Assembly (NCBI GenBank): GCA_910591455.2
Contig: OU342820.1
Location: 186,001-250,000 of the forward strand
Length of the DNA stretch: 64,000 nucleotides
DNA from: Pholis gunnellus
Taxonomy: Eukaryota > Chordata > Actinopteri > Perciformes > Pholidae
Direction of reading: 5' to 3'
How positions within the stretch are numbered: the stretch's first letter is position 1; the number at the start of each line of letters is the position of its first letter. The notes under the pieces were generated by a model. The model saw only the letters and a program-made list of their open reading frames with translations, did no database searches and was not told the DNA's origin. Shown here one piece after another: positions 24,054 to 49,658 of this stretch. A program made the translations under genes and the position numbers.

Positions 24054-27000
24054 ATGGCCGAATCCGGAGCCCATCTGACCTCCACGGCCGCTGCCGAGCA
24101 GCCGTCCATCTTCGAGGTCCTGGCTCAGGAGTCTCTGATGGAGGCGGTCCGGCCGGCACTGAGACACGCTGTCAAGGTGAGCGAGCGCCTTCAACCTCCG
24201 CCAACCGTCTCTTACTTTTTCTATTCATTCTTATTTTTTCTGTCAAACATTTGGATTGCATTTGTGTGGAATTGTGTGTGGAAGAACTTTCTGGTAAATG
24301 TGAGAATCTGGATTTTTGCCACTAGAGATCACTATTTTTGGGAACTTCCACGACTTTTGTTGCTTCTGAAGACTTTTTTCTTTTGCTGCATTGTACTCAA
24401 ATGTATTTAATTTTATATAATAAAATTTTTGGTGTTCACAAAATTAAATAATTTATTTTTATTTTATTAGTTAATAAATGCATAGTTATTTTAATTAATT
24501 AATACTTATTTTTAATGAATTAATTATGTTTTAATTAATTAAAAATATTTATTATTTAAATGAGACAGCCTATTGATAGAACAAGCCAGAAATTGTGTTC
24601 TTCCATTAAATTGCTCTAACCAGCCCCGTGTTGGCGACCCTCTCAGGTTCTGGCAGAGTCCAACCCGTCCCGTTTCGGCATCCTGTGGCAACGATTCGAC
24701 GAGCTCTACCTGCTGCTGGAGCTCCTCCTCCAGAACCACTTCCTGTCCCACTGCAGCGCCTCCTTCTCCGAGAACTTCTACGGCCTGAAGAGGGTGTGGG
24801 GGTGGCAAGGGCTTCCCGTCCGCGGGAGGCTGCGCTGGCGCTCCCTCCTCCTGCTGTGCCTGGCGCCTTACCTGCGGGCCAAGCTGGAGGCGACACTGGC
24901 GCGCCAGAGGGACGAGGAGGACTTCTCCATCCGGCTGGCGCAGACCAGGAGCCAGAGGCTGTACCGGGCGGCCGTGGCGGCGTACCCGTACGTCGGCTCC
25001 GCCTGGCAGGCCTGGGTCTTCTGCCAGCAGCTGCTCTTCGTCTTCGGAGTCGCCGGGACCCATAATCCCTTGCTGTGGCTGGCCAGGGTCAGACTGGCGC
25101 GACTTAATGCTCAGGATGTCAGGGACATGGAAATGAGGAGCAGCAAAACTGGCAACCCAGCTGGTGGGAGGTATGTGTCAGCTTAACGTTCAGTCAGTGT
25201 TAACCAATCTGTGCCCTACTCCACGTGGAGGACAATCCTTTTTTCACCTTCCTTGAGGCTCAGTCCCAGCTGTAAATATTTTTTTGGAATGGTTTCTTCT
25301 AGGGCTGAAACTAACAATTATTTTAATAATCGATTAATCTGTCGATTATTTGTTCGATTAATCGATGAATCGGATAAAAAAACAAAAAAGCATTAATTTC
25401 CAACCCTTTATTCAAAAACAGAGCTGACAAATTCACAGTGCAAAGGAGACACAAACAGGTTGTTCGAACATCCCTGAGCTGTTAAAGTAATAATACAAAA
25501 TAAAAAAAATTGACTAATATCAGAGTGGGGTTCAGCGGGTTACCCACGCCTCTCGGCGAAGGGTAGACACACGCTGATCCACTCAGTGTGGCGCGCGTGC
25601 AGCCCCGGACATCTAAGGGCATCACAGACCTGTTATTGCTCAATCTCGTGCGGCTGAACGCCACTTGTCCCTCCTAAAGGTGCGTTCACACCAAACGCGA
25701 TGAACGCGGCGCGAATCGCGTTCATCGCGTCCTTCGCGCCGCCGGCATCGCCGGGTACTATTTGTGTTCATTCGCGTGCATCGCGTCCGTGCCGAAAAGG
25801 GGGCGTGGCTTATCGGCCTGAAAGCTGTTCAACTGTCCGCCATCAACCGTAGAAAAATAGCCTTTATTTCTGCTCAGTACGTGTTGTGGAAGTCCCAGAT
25901 ATCACGGGGAACTAAACACCGTCATGTCTGGTTCATAACATAGTCCGGAGGAGCTCCGTGGATTTCATCGAGCTCACTGTGTCTAGCGAGCCACATGTCG
26001 GCTGTTTACTACAGCTGTATGAACACACAATAAACTGACTTGGCTGTGATTTAACGGCAATAAACCGACAAAAAGGGACTCCGAAATAACTACGTAATGA
26101 TGCCGATTTGTACTTGTTTTATCAATGAAGCTCGGATCGATCGGTGCTAGGTTATGCTAACATTATAGCAGCTCCATCAACACTCACGATAACGTCATAT
26201 AGACGTAAATACGGCAGCGTCTATTCATTGTTTGTACCATATGGTTTACACACACACATGTCTACACATAGTTTGGTCCGGTCTCTACTGATATGAGGGA
26301 TCGTAGAGCTCTGGGTGAACATGGCGGCTACAGCATTTATTTTCTGATTTAGCAACGGCAGGACTTCACTGATGACGGGGAGAGCAATTCAACGCTGATT
26401 GGCTATCGCGCTGGAGCGTCACGGGATTTTTTCGCAGAAGTTCAAATATTTCAACTTCTGCGTTTCGGCGTTTTGACGCGTCAAACGCGCCGCGCCAAAC
26501 GCGCTGCGCTATCGCGCCATCACGTCCATCGCGTCTGTACATAGACTTTGTATGTAATCGCGCCGCGTTCATCGCGTTTGGTGTGAACGCACCTTAAGAA
26601 GCTGGACGACGACCGCACAGGGCCGCGTAACTAGTTAGCATGCCGGAGTCTCGTTCGTTATCGGAATTGACCAGACAAATCGCTCCACCAACTAAGAACG
26701 GCCATGCACCACCACCCACAGAATGGAGAAAGAGCATCAACCTGTCAATCTTTTCCGTGTCCCTCTTAATCATGGCCCCAGTTCAGAGAAAAACCCACAA
26801 AATAGAACCGGAGTCCTATTCCATTATTCCTAGCTGCGGTATTCAGGCGACCGGGCATGCTTTGAACACTCTAATTTTTTTCAAAGTAAACGCTTCGGAC
26901 CCCGCGGGGCACTCGGTAATGCTGTGTTCGGAGTCCCTTTTTGTTGGTTTATTGCCGTTAAATCACAGCCAAATCTGTTTATTTTGTCTTCATACAGCTG

Positions 27001-28632
27001 TAGTAAACAGCCGACGTGTGGCTCGCTAGACACAGTGAGCTTGATGAAATCCACGGAGCTCCTCCGGACTATGTTATGAACCAGACATGACGGCGTTTAG
27101 TTCTCCGTGATATCTGGGACTTCCACAACACGTACTAAGCAGAAATAGAGGTTATTTTTTCCATGGTTGATGTCGGACAGTTGAACGGCTTGCAGGCCGA
27201 TAAGTCGCGCCCCCTCTCCGGCGCGGCCAGCGCGATTCACGCGAATGAACACAAATAGTCCCCGGCGAGGACGGCGGCGTGAATGGCATGATTAACGCGA
27301 TTCGCGCCGCGTTCATACGGCATTAAGAGCATCGAGGGGGCGCCGAGAGGCAAACATCTCCGCGATTTATTGAGTGGCGTAATAATCGAACGAATCGATA
27401 ATGAAATTCGTTGCCAACTCTTTTAATAATCGATTTTTAGCGATTTTATCAATTCGTTGTTGCAGCCCTAGTTTCTACTGACTACTGACACTTGATAACT
27501 TCTTGTTAGGTTTTGTCGGCTGATATCCAACAGCAGGACTAGAAGCTCTGTGGTGTGAAGTTCTTCTTTTTACTCTTTGCTCACATTTTTGGGAATGAAA
27601 CATGTCCACAGATGGAGCAGAACAGACTGCCTTGTATTGTTAGCGGGGCTTTGATTATAGTAATGAACAAATCTGAAGAACGTGCACCTAGGGATGGGTA
27701 TCGTTAGGATTTTATTGATATTAGTACTCTTATCCGTTCTTATTGATTAGTTTGTGAGAAAAGACGATTCATTAAGAAAATAATCGACAATGCTTTATTA
27801 TTCTTGTATGTAAACAAATAGTCTTTCTTGAGCAGCAACACAAGAAGTTCCAAAATCTTTAAAAGACATTTGCAGCTAAACAATTCATTTATTAGCCTAT
27901 TCTTATGATCAAACTCCGTATGACATCACTAATGTTACCTGCAGTGGACGAGGATGGACGGCTGCTCCACAAACCGTAAGACACAGAAAAACTGAGCATT
28001 TCTGCAGATTAATGTTCTGTGTTCTCACCACATATTGTGATAAACTGCTGGTGTTAGCTCCGTTGCAATAGAAAAGCCCACAGAAGAAAGTAAGAGAAGT
28101 TAAAGTCAGGAAAATGTTTAATACGTGCTCTTGCATGAGTCCCAATTTCAGACAAAGCTCTTGAATTCATCACCCACAATGCATTGTTCTCCCATTTTGC
28201 AGCCTGGCGCAGAGAGCGTGGCGGTTGATGTCGCAGGCGGCGCACGGTGCGGCCGTGTCCCTCTCCAGCTCCCTCTCGCTGGGCGTCTTCTTCCTGCAGT
28301 TCCTGGAGTGGTGGTACTCCTCGGACAACCAGAGCACCGTGAAGAGCCTCACCTCCCTGCCCGCTCCCCCGCCCCCACTCCACCTGCGGCGGGAGCGGAG
28401 CGGGCGGGACTCCCCGGCCGACCGCGGCGAGGAAGCTCCGCCCGGCGCCGACAGCAGGGACTGTCTGCTGTGCCGTGGGCTTCGCTCCAACGCCACAGTG
28501 CTGTCCACCTCCGGCTTCGTCTTCTGCTACCGCTGCGTCTACACGTACGTGAAAGCCAACCGCCGCTGCCCGGTCACCGGCTACCCCACCGAGCCTCAAC
28601 ACCTCATCAAGATCTACTCCCCGGAGAGTTAG
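24054..28632 (+). CDS. pex12: Peroxisome assembly protein 12 (PEX12)
   Basis: Three coding exons, 24054-24176, 24647-25170 and 28203-28632, give 358 residues (the human protein has 359). The start reads MAESGAHLTS and continues PSIFEVLAQESLMEAVRPAL, the family's N-terminal signature. The middle holds the hydrophobic membrane part (SFSENFYGLKR, LLLLCLAPYLRAKLE, AAYPYVGSAWQAW). SLSLGVFFLQFLEWWYSS at about 239-256 is conserved. The C-terminal zinc finger is the family's reduced RING: C303 and C306 (CLLC), C324 and C327 (CYRC), C338 (CPVTGYPTE), ending LIKIYSPES. In known systems PEX12 sits in the peroxisomal membrane with PEX2 and PEX10 as the ubiquitin ligase complex that recycles the import receptor PEX5. 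The exons are GC-rich while the flanking introns are AT-rich. Intron 2 carries the hAT insertion 25300-27470. No defect is seen. Confidence 0.97.
25300..27470. mobile_element. Non-autonomous hAT element in pex12 intron 2
   Basis: Ends are TAGGGCTGAAACTAAC on the left and GTTGTTGCAGCCCTA on the right, flanked by GTTTCTTC (25292-25299) and GTTTCTAC (27471-27478), an 8-bp target duplication with one change, as expected for hAT. Subterminal sequence is rich in AATCGATTAATC. No transposase frame remains. It carries a Harbinger-type element at 25678-26594 and a second, inverted and degraded copy of the same sequence at about 26920-27325. Confidence 0.85.
25678..26594. mobile_element. Harbinger-type MITE nested in the hAT element
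   Basis: The left end begins AGGTGCGTTCACACCAAACG and the right end is its reverse complement; the perfect terminal repeat runs about 37 bp. TAA flanks both sides (25675-25677 and 26595-26597), matching the 3-bp TWA target choice of PIF/Harbinger elements. At 917 bp with no open frame, it is non-autonomous. The superfamily call rests on the 3-bp duplication only. Confidence 0.75.
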
Positions 28633-28889
28633 TATGTCTCCTCACCACGTATTCAAGTTTACTCTCCGAAATACAAACTCTTCCAGAGAGAAAGGAAGTG
28701 GCCTTTTTTTTTCTTTTCTTTTCTTTTTTTTTAAATAACTCATTCATAATTCATTCAATAATTAGTTTCCCTCTGTTGAGATACTTTGTTTTTCTTTTGT
28801 ATAAAATGGGCTCTGCGATGTACATACTGTTAATACATATTTCACTGATACCATCTGATTTATATGTGATGCTGCAATTCTGTCTTATA

Positions 28890-28895
28890 AATAAA
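28890..28895 (+). terminator. pex12 poly(A) signal
   Basis: AATAAA lies 258 bp after the pex12 stop codon, the first such hexamer downstream in sense orientation that I found. Confidence 0.7.
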
Positions 28896-29887
28896 AAGTT
28901 CTGAAATTGTTTCCACAGTGGTATTAAGGTTATTGAATTTTATTTTATTTTTTTGTAGTAAATGTACAATTGTATTTGTTCAGCATCCCAAACTCTACTC
29001 CATATGGTGATTAAATGGTGAGGACATGTTAGCGGCTAAGCTAGCTATTTGCAAGTTGGTGATTGGATGGCTGAAGTTTGTACATTCAGTTTTTCTTTTT
29101 TTAAAGGATGATTACAAAAGTTAACATTTAGTTTCAACTACTTTTGTAAAAAAAAAATCAAAATAAATTGGAGTTGCACCTAATGATTATTTTAATTTTT
29201 TCTTGAGTCGTTTATTTTTCTCAGTTCATCGTTTGGTTCATAAAATGTCAAAATAGTAAGAAAAGAAAACTGACCAACAAAGATGTTAACGAAGAGCAAT
29301 AGAGCAGAAACAAGTGGTTTAATAACCACAGATTAGAACCACAGATTTAGTCCCTGCACACAAATATCTCTTAGAGATGACAAAAAATATATATGGATAT
29401 CGTGGATTTTTCGGTTGACATCACTTCACACCTGAATGAACAGAATTTAAAGCTGCAGTGTGAGGACGATTCAGTTAAATTCATTTTTCTCAAATCTGTT
29501 ATTTTAAGTCACATTTTTCAAAAGCGTTCTGTTAGATAATTTATCCTTAAATGCAGCACTTATTTTACTTGAAATTAGAGAAGAACATTTGTTTATTATT
29601 AGAGTATGTATTATTTATAATTCATTCAGTTCAATTTGAAAACTGACAAATATTGAGATAATATTCAATCGAACTTTCTTTATTTGATTTGACAGTCAGT
29701 TGTACAAATGATTCAACTGTTGGCTACTTCAATATATAAGGGACTAAATCATAGCGCAAGTTAGACATTGTGATGTTCTGGACCTTTATTTATCCTTGTA
29801 CTATACTATGACTTTAATCAACATGCTGTGCTGTGACTTTATTCAACATGCTATACTATGATTTATTTATCATTGGCCCCTGCTGAG
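28896..29887. other. Intergenic DNA between pex12 and spdl1
   Basis: Holds a degraded hAT-end fragment at about 29165-29290 (GAGTTGCACCTAATGATTAT and later TTCATAAAATGTCAAAATAG), and a short run at about 29798-29865 of the ACTATACTATGACTTT repeat seen again at 52.4-53.05 kb. No gene is supported. Confidence 0.5.
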
Positions 29888-29974
29888 CCAATCAGGGCAC
29901 GTCAAGCCACGTCTCGCGATAGTTCACGGGAGCTGAATTCAAACCTGAAGCGGTTTGAACTGATCGGTGGCAAG
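29888..29974 (+). promoter_or_regulatory. Candidate spdl1 promoter and non-coding first exon
   Basis: A CCAAT box (29888-29892) lies 19 bp upstream of TCTCGCGA (29912-29919), the CGCG-type element frequent in promoters of constitutive and cell-cycle genes. GTGGCAAG ending at 29974 is followed by GTAACG, a usable donor. The coding exon at 30757 is preceded by CACTCAACAG. The assignment to spdl1 is inferred from position and orientation. Confidence 0.45.
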
Positions 29975-30756
29975 GTAACGTTGGGCAACTAACGTTAAAT
30001 GCATTACTTTGTTATACTTATAGCCATTGTCTTTACCAATTGAACAAATGATCAGAGTTACTTGGTCACCCTTCTCAAGGGACTTTCTCGTGTGAACAGT
30101 GTTCTGTCTGATGAAAAACGAGCCGGGGAAGTAGTTCAAGCGCCATTGTTGTTGTTGAAATGATTAACGTTAGCTAACGCTAATGCTATAGCGTTAACGA
30201 TTATTAGCTTTTTGGTCCTTATACCTGCCGGTGTCGTTGTGTTACTTAGCTAGTGGTGCTAACGTAGTGCTATCTAGGAGTCGGTGACCATGTAGCTAGC
30301 TTATGTGTGGGTTTTTCACTTGACGGCGCTAACTACCGTATTTAACGTGCAGTTAATAGGACACAACGTTCGCTACACACAGCATGTGTAACGTTAACGT
30401 TCATTGGATAAACGCTTCAGCATCTGTGTGCTGCAGACACCCCCCCCCCCCCCCCGGTCTTTGCACCCTCTCCACAGGAACACTACCATCCGATCTATGA
30501 AAGATAAAACACAATACAAATACCGTCAACATTTAAATATAAATATTACACTGAGTTCACCAAAATGACTAAAAAAGCTCAACTCTAAAATAATAAATAT
30601 GTAATATATCTCACCAAAGTGGTAACTGCTATCCTCGAATATGACAAATCCACAAAATCATTCCCTTTAATTTGTGAGGCCCGTGCTGGGTTGTACAGCA
30701 CTGCACTGGAAGCACAAAGGTTTTACAAACCTCCCTATCCACTCACCACTCAACAG

Positions 30757-43614
<12,858 letters not shown>

Positions 43615-43897
43615 ACATTGCTTTCATTGAAATATATTTTCTATTTCATAATATTTCCATTCTTTCTTCTGCTGACTTCACTGTATTTGTTCTATACTGT
43701 CAATGTATTTAAATCTTACTGTATTAAAAGTTGTTTGCATGATACAGTATTCTGTGTTCAGTTCTCCAAAACACATTAACATTAATCTGTTGACTTCAAT
43801 TCCCTGTTAAGATTGAAATAATAAGAGTTACCTTAAATACATTCCATGGTGATGTGTAGTTTGGGCTACTTGAAATTGCAATGAATTATATTGAAAC

Positions 43898-43933
<36 letters not shown>

Positions 43934-43953
43934 CTCTGTCACCTACTCTGCTT

Positions 43954-43959
43954 AATAAA
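43954..43959 (+). terminator. spdl1 poly(A) signal
   Basis: AATAAA 491 bp after the stop codon, just past an (AT)n run at about 43902-43930 and before the satellite array. Confidence 0.55.
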
Positions 43960-45436
43960 AATTATTAAAAACTGAAGTTGTGTGTGAATATGTATTCACC
44001 TCCTTTGCTATGAAGCCTTGATTAAGATCTGGTGCTACTCATCAGGTCTACAGCACAACAATCAGACACTATACTGTATACACTATACTATACACCAGAC
44101 ACTAGACACTACACTAGACACTATATTATACTATACACTAGACACTATACTATACTATACACTAGACACTATACTATACACTAGACACTACACTATACTA
44201 TACACTAGACACTATACTATATTATACACTAGACACTACACTATACTATACACTAGACACTATACTATACACTAGACACTATACTATACACTAGACACTA
44301 CACTATACTACACTACTATACACTAGACACTACACTATACTATACACTAGACACTATACTATATTATACACTAGACACTACACTATACTATACACTAGAC
44401 ACTACACTATACTATACACTAGACACTATACTATATTATACACTAGACACTACACTATACTATACTCAAGACACTATACTATATTATACACTACACTATA
44501 GTATACACTAAACACTATACTATACTAGACACTATACTATATACCAGACACTATACTATACACCAGGCACTACACTATACTATACACTAGACACTATACT
44601 ATACTATACACCAGACACTACACTACACTATACACCAGACACTACACTATACTATACACAAGACACTACACTATACTATACACTAGGCACTATACTATAC
44701 ACTAGACACTATACTATACGATACACTAGACACTATACTATACTATACACTAGACACTATACTATACACTAGACACTACACTATACTACACTATACTATA
44801 CACTAGACACTACACTATACTATACACTAGACACTATACTATATTATACACTAGACACTACACTACACTATACTATACACTAGACACTACACTATACTAT
44901 ACACTAGACACTATACTATATTATACACTAGACACTACACTATACTATACACTAGACACTACACTATACTATACACTAGACACTATACTATATTATACAC
45001 TAGACACTACACTATACTATACACAAGACACTATACTATATTATACACTAGACACTACACTATAGTATACACTAGACACTACACTATACTATACACTAAA
45101 CACTATACTATACTAGACACTATACTATACACCAGACACTATACTATACACCAGGCACTATACTATATTATACACAAGACACTATACTATATTATACACT
45201 AGACACTACACTATAGTATACACTAGACACTACACTATACTATACACTAAACACTATACTATACTAGACACTATACTATACACTAGGCACTATACTATAC
45301 ACTAGACACCATACTATACGATACACTAGACACTATACTATACACTAGACACTATACTATACACTAGACCCTATACTAGACACTACACTATACACTACAC
45401 TATACTATACACTATACACTATACTATACACTAGAC

Positions 45437-46316
45437 CAGGGGTGGCCAACCCGCGGCTCCCGAGCCGCATGCGGCTCTTTGCCCGGTTTCATGCGGCTCT
45501 TATGTTCATATCGAAGTTTGTATTTGTGTTTTTTTAATGTTCGTGTTCGCTTCGCTTGAGTTAAATACGGTATTTTCGTCAAACGCGCATGTGCGGCCAC
45601 AGATTACGTTCCTCGTCGACCCATTTAACGCCGAGACGGACTGTTTGAAAGCCCCGCTAGTCACAGATGAGGCTGCGGCTGAGTTGGAGATGATCGATCT
45701 TTGTGAGGAGGACCAACTCAAACCTTTAAGGGACGGGACCATTGAGTTCTGGAAAAGTGTGCCAATGAAAAAATACCCCAATGTCAAACGGGCTGCGCTT
45801 AAGATACTGTCAATGTTTGGGTCAACATACGTCTGCGAGTCTGTGTTTTCTACCCTGAAACACGTGAAATCAAAGCATCGATCTGTTCTGACTGACACCC
45901 ATGTGAAAGAATTGCTTCGAGTGGCAACAACAGAATACAAGCCAGATTTGAAGAGGATTGTTCAAGGCAATGAATGCCAGAAGTCCCACTAAGTAACATG
46001 CATAGTAAAAGAAAAACACTATTGTAAATGATTATATTTTTGTTTGTGGACTTGGTTGAACTGAGAGTTTGTCTGTGTGAGACAGTGTACACAATGTTCA
46101 TTGTTGAAAATGACTGGCCTGTGGTCTTAGGAGTCAATTTCTGTCATTATCATATTGGTGTGTGACATTTACAATAAATCTGGCTGAGCAAAGGTATGTG
46201 TGTGTGTGAGGAAGGGATAGGGTGATGTTCATGTGTGCCCATGTGTATGATGTGGCTCTTTGCGGTAACACAGTAAAAAATGTGGCTCTTGGTCTCTGAC
46301 TGGTTGGCCACCCCTG
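45437..46316 (+). mobile_element. Internally deleted hAT element, copy 1, in the satellite
   Basis: 880 bp with ends CAGGGGTGGCCAACCCGCGG and GGTTGGCCACCCCTG, flanked by CACTAGAC on both sides (45429-45436, 46317-46324). It keeps a 151-residue frame for the C-terminal part of a transposase. Confidence 0.9.
45537..45992 (+). pseudogene. hAT transposase C-terminal fragment (copy 1)
   Basis: An open frame of 151 codons contains KKYPNVKRAALKILSMFGST, then YVCESVFSTLKHVKSKHRS and LTDTHVKELLRVATTEY, the hAT C-terminal dimerisation domain of the ZBED5/GTF2IRD2-like class. The N-terminal BED finger and catalytic core are absent, so it cannot transpose by itself. The first ATG follows a short A/T-rich leader and is a frame start only. 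Confidence 0.85.
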
Positions 46317-48558
46317 CACTAGACACTATACTACACTATACACTATACTATACACCAGACACTACACTATACTAGACACTACACTATACACTAGGCACTA
46401 TACTATACACTAGACACTACACTATACTATACACCAGACACTACACTACACTATACTATACACTAGACACTACACTATACACTAGACACTACACTACACT
46501 ATACTATACACTACACTATACTATACACTAGACACTATACTATATTATACACTAGACACTACACTATACTATACACCAGACACTACACTATACTAGACAC
46601 TATACTATATTATACACTAGACACTACATTATACTATACACAAGACACTATACTATATTATACACTAGACACTACACTATAGTATACACTAGACACTACA
46701 CTATACTATACACTAGACACTATACTATACTAGACACTATACTATACACCAGACACTATACTATACACCAGGCACTACACTATACTATACACTAGACACT
46801 ATACTATACTATACACTAGACACTACACTATACTATACACCAGACACTACACTACACTATACTATACACTAGACACTACACTATACACTAGACACTACAC
46901 TACACTATACTATACACTAGACACTACACTATACTATACACTAGACACTATACTATATTATACACTAGACACTACACTATACTATACACCAGACACTACA
47001 CTATACTAGACACTAGACACTATACTATATTATACACTAGACACTACACTATACTATACACCAGACACTACACTATACTAGACACTAGACACTATACTAT
47101 ATTATACACTAGACACTACACTATACTATACACTAGACACTATACTATATTATACACTAGACACTACACTATACTATACACCAGACACTACACTATACTA
47201 GACACTAGACACTATACTATATTATACACTAGACACTACACTATACTATACACTAGACACTATACTATATTATACACTAGACACTACACTATACTATACA
47301 CAAGACACTATACTATATTATACACTAGACACTACACTATAGTATACACTAGACACTACACTATACTATACACTAGACACTATACTATACTAGACACTAT
47401 ACTATACACCAGACACTATACTATACACCAGGCACTACACTATACTATACACTAGACACTATACTATACTATACACTAGACACTACACTATACTATACAC
47501 CAGACACTACACTACACTATACACCAGACACTACACTATACTATACACAAGACACTATACTATACTATACACTAGGCACTATACTATACACTAGACACTA
47601 TACTATACGATACACTAGACACTATACTATACACTAGACACTATACTATACACTAGACACTATACTAGACACTACACTATACTATACACTAGACACTATA
47701 CTATACACTAGACACTACACTATACACTAGACACTACAGTATACTATACACTACACTATACTATACACTATACACTATACTATACACTAGACACTATACT
47801 ATACACTAGACACTATACTATACACTAGACACTACACTATACTATACACTATACTATACACCAGACACTACACTATACTAGACACTACACTATACACTAG
47901 ACACTACACTATACTATACGATACACTAGACACTATACTATACTATACACTAGACACTATACTATATTATACACTAGACACTACACTATACTATACACTA
48001 GACACTACACTATACTATACACTAGACACTATACTATACACTAGACACTACACTATACTATACACTACACTATACTATACACTAGACACTATACTATACT
48101 ATACACCAGACACTATACTATACTATACACCAGACACTACACTATACTATACACTAGACACTACACTATACTATACACTAGACACTATACTTTACTATAC
48201 ACTAGACACTATACTATACTATACACTAGACACTATACTATACACCAGACACTATACTATATTATACACTAGACACTACACTATAGTATACACTAGACAC
48301 TATACTATACTATACACTAGACACTATGCTATACGATACACTAGACACTATACTATACACTAGACACTATACTATACACTAGACACTATACTAGACACTA
48401 CACTATACTATACACTAGACACTATACTATACACTAGACACTACACTATACACTAGACCAGGGGTGGCCAACCCGCGGCTCCCGAGCCGCATGCGGCTCT
48501 TTGCCCGGTTTCATGCGGCTCTTACGTTCATATCGAAGTTTGTATTTGTGTTTTTTTA

Positions 48559-49017
48559 ATGTGCGTGTTCGCTTCGCTTGAGTTAAATACGGTATTTTCG
48601 TCAAACGCGCATGTGCGGCCACAGATTACGTTCCTCGTCGACCCATTTAACGCCGAGACGGACTGTTTGAAAGCCCCGCTAGTCACAGATGAGGCTGCGG
48701 CTGAGTTGGAGATGATCGATCTTTGTGAGGAGGACCAACTCAAACCTGCTTTAAGGGACGGGACCATTGAGTTCTGGAAAAGTGTGCCAATGAAAAAATA
48801 CCCCAATGTCAAACGGGCTGCGCTTAAGATACTGTCAATGTTTGGGTCAACATACGTCTGCGAGTCTGTGTTTTCTACCCTGAAACACGTGAAATCAAAG
48901 CATCGATCTGTTCTGACTGACACCCATGTGAAAGAATTGCTTCCAGTGGCAACAACGGAATACAAGCCAGATTTGAAGAGGATTGTTCAAGGCAAGGAAT
49001 GCCAGAAGTCCCACTAA
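48559..49017 (+). pseudogene. hAT transposase C-terminal fragment (copy 2)
   Basis: 152 codons, differing from copy 1 by one extra codon (KPALRD against KPLRD) and a few substitutions. Same hAT dimerisation domain, same missing N-terminal and catalytic parts. Confidence 0.85.
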
Positions 49018-49055
49018 GTAACATGCATAGTAAAATAAAAACACTATTGTAAATT

Positions 49056-49658
49056 TGTAGCGTATCCCTCCGAATGATGGTTCGACACTTAACTGATGAT
49101 TGTGTAATTTATTGATTAATCAAACAAACAACAAACAACTTAAGAGCTTGTGCCTCTTCGGGGGGGTACTCATCCCGTACCGTTAGTATCTATTTCCAAC
49201 CGTCTTTCTCCCGTCCGTTACTCTCTGTCCGTTACTCTCTCTCCAACCGTCTTTCTCTCCGTCCGTTACTCTCCGTCCGTTACTCTCTGTCCCACCGTCT
49301 TTCTCTCCGTCCGTTACTCTCTGTCCGTTACTCTCTCTCCAACCGTCTTTCTCTCCGTCCGTTACTCTCTGTCCGTTACTCTCTCTCCCACCGTCTTTCT
49401 CTCCGTCCGTTACTCTCTGTCCGTTACTCTCTCTCCAACCGTCTTTCTCTCTGTCCGTTACTCTCTGTCCGTTACTCTCTGTCCGTTACTCTCTCTCCTT
49501 GCGCACACAAAACCACTTCCGTCTATTACTCTCAGAGCTGCTTTCAAAATAAAAGCATTTCGTTTTAAAAACAATAAAGACATAAACTCAGAAAAACAGG
49601 CAAAACATGCAACGAAAAACAACAGATTGCTTGCCACACATGAATTTGGTTATTTACA
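49056..49658. mobile_element. Solo LTR with internal minisatellite
   Basis: Begins TGTAGCGTATCCCTCCGAAT, ends GGTTATTTACA, and is flanked by AAATT on both sides (49051-49055, 49659-49663): TG...CA ends with a 5-bp duplication. Copy 1 of the host hAT lacks it, giving the empty site. AATAAA near 49574 may be its poly(A) signal. Within, 49199-49500 is a tandem run of CCGTTACTCTCTGTCCGTTA and CCAACCGTCTTTCTCTC units. No retroviral coding sequence is present. Confidence 0.85.

Noticed and set aside
24539..25063. Minus-strand 174-codon frame over pex12 exon 2
   Set aside because: Antisense shadow of the GC-rich pex12 exon; the plus strand carries the conserved protein.
28054..28904. Long frames in other phases over pex12 exon 3 (182 and 259 codons)
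   Set aside because: Shadows of the true exon; only the frame ending at 28632 has the CxxC zinc ligands and correct splice phase.
44018..44275. Satellite-encoded YTRHYTIL repeat peptide (also 49913-50317)
   Set aside because: A period of 24 bp keeps any frame open; no start context, no conservation expected.
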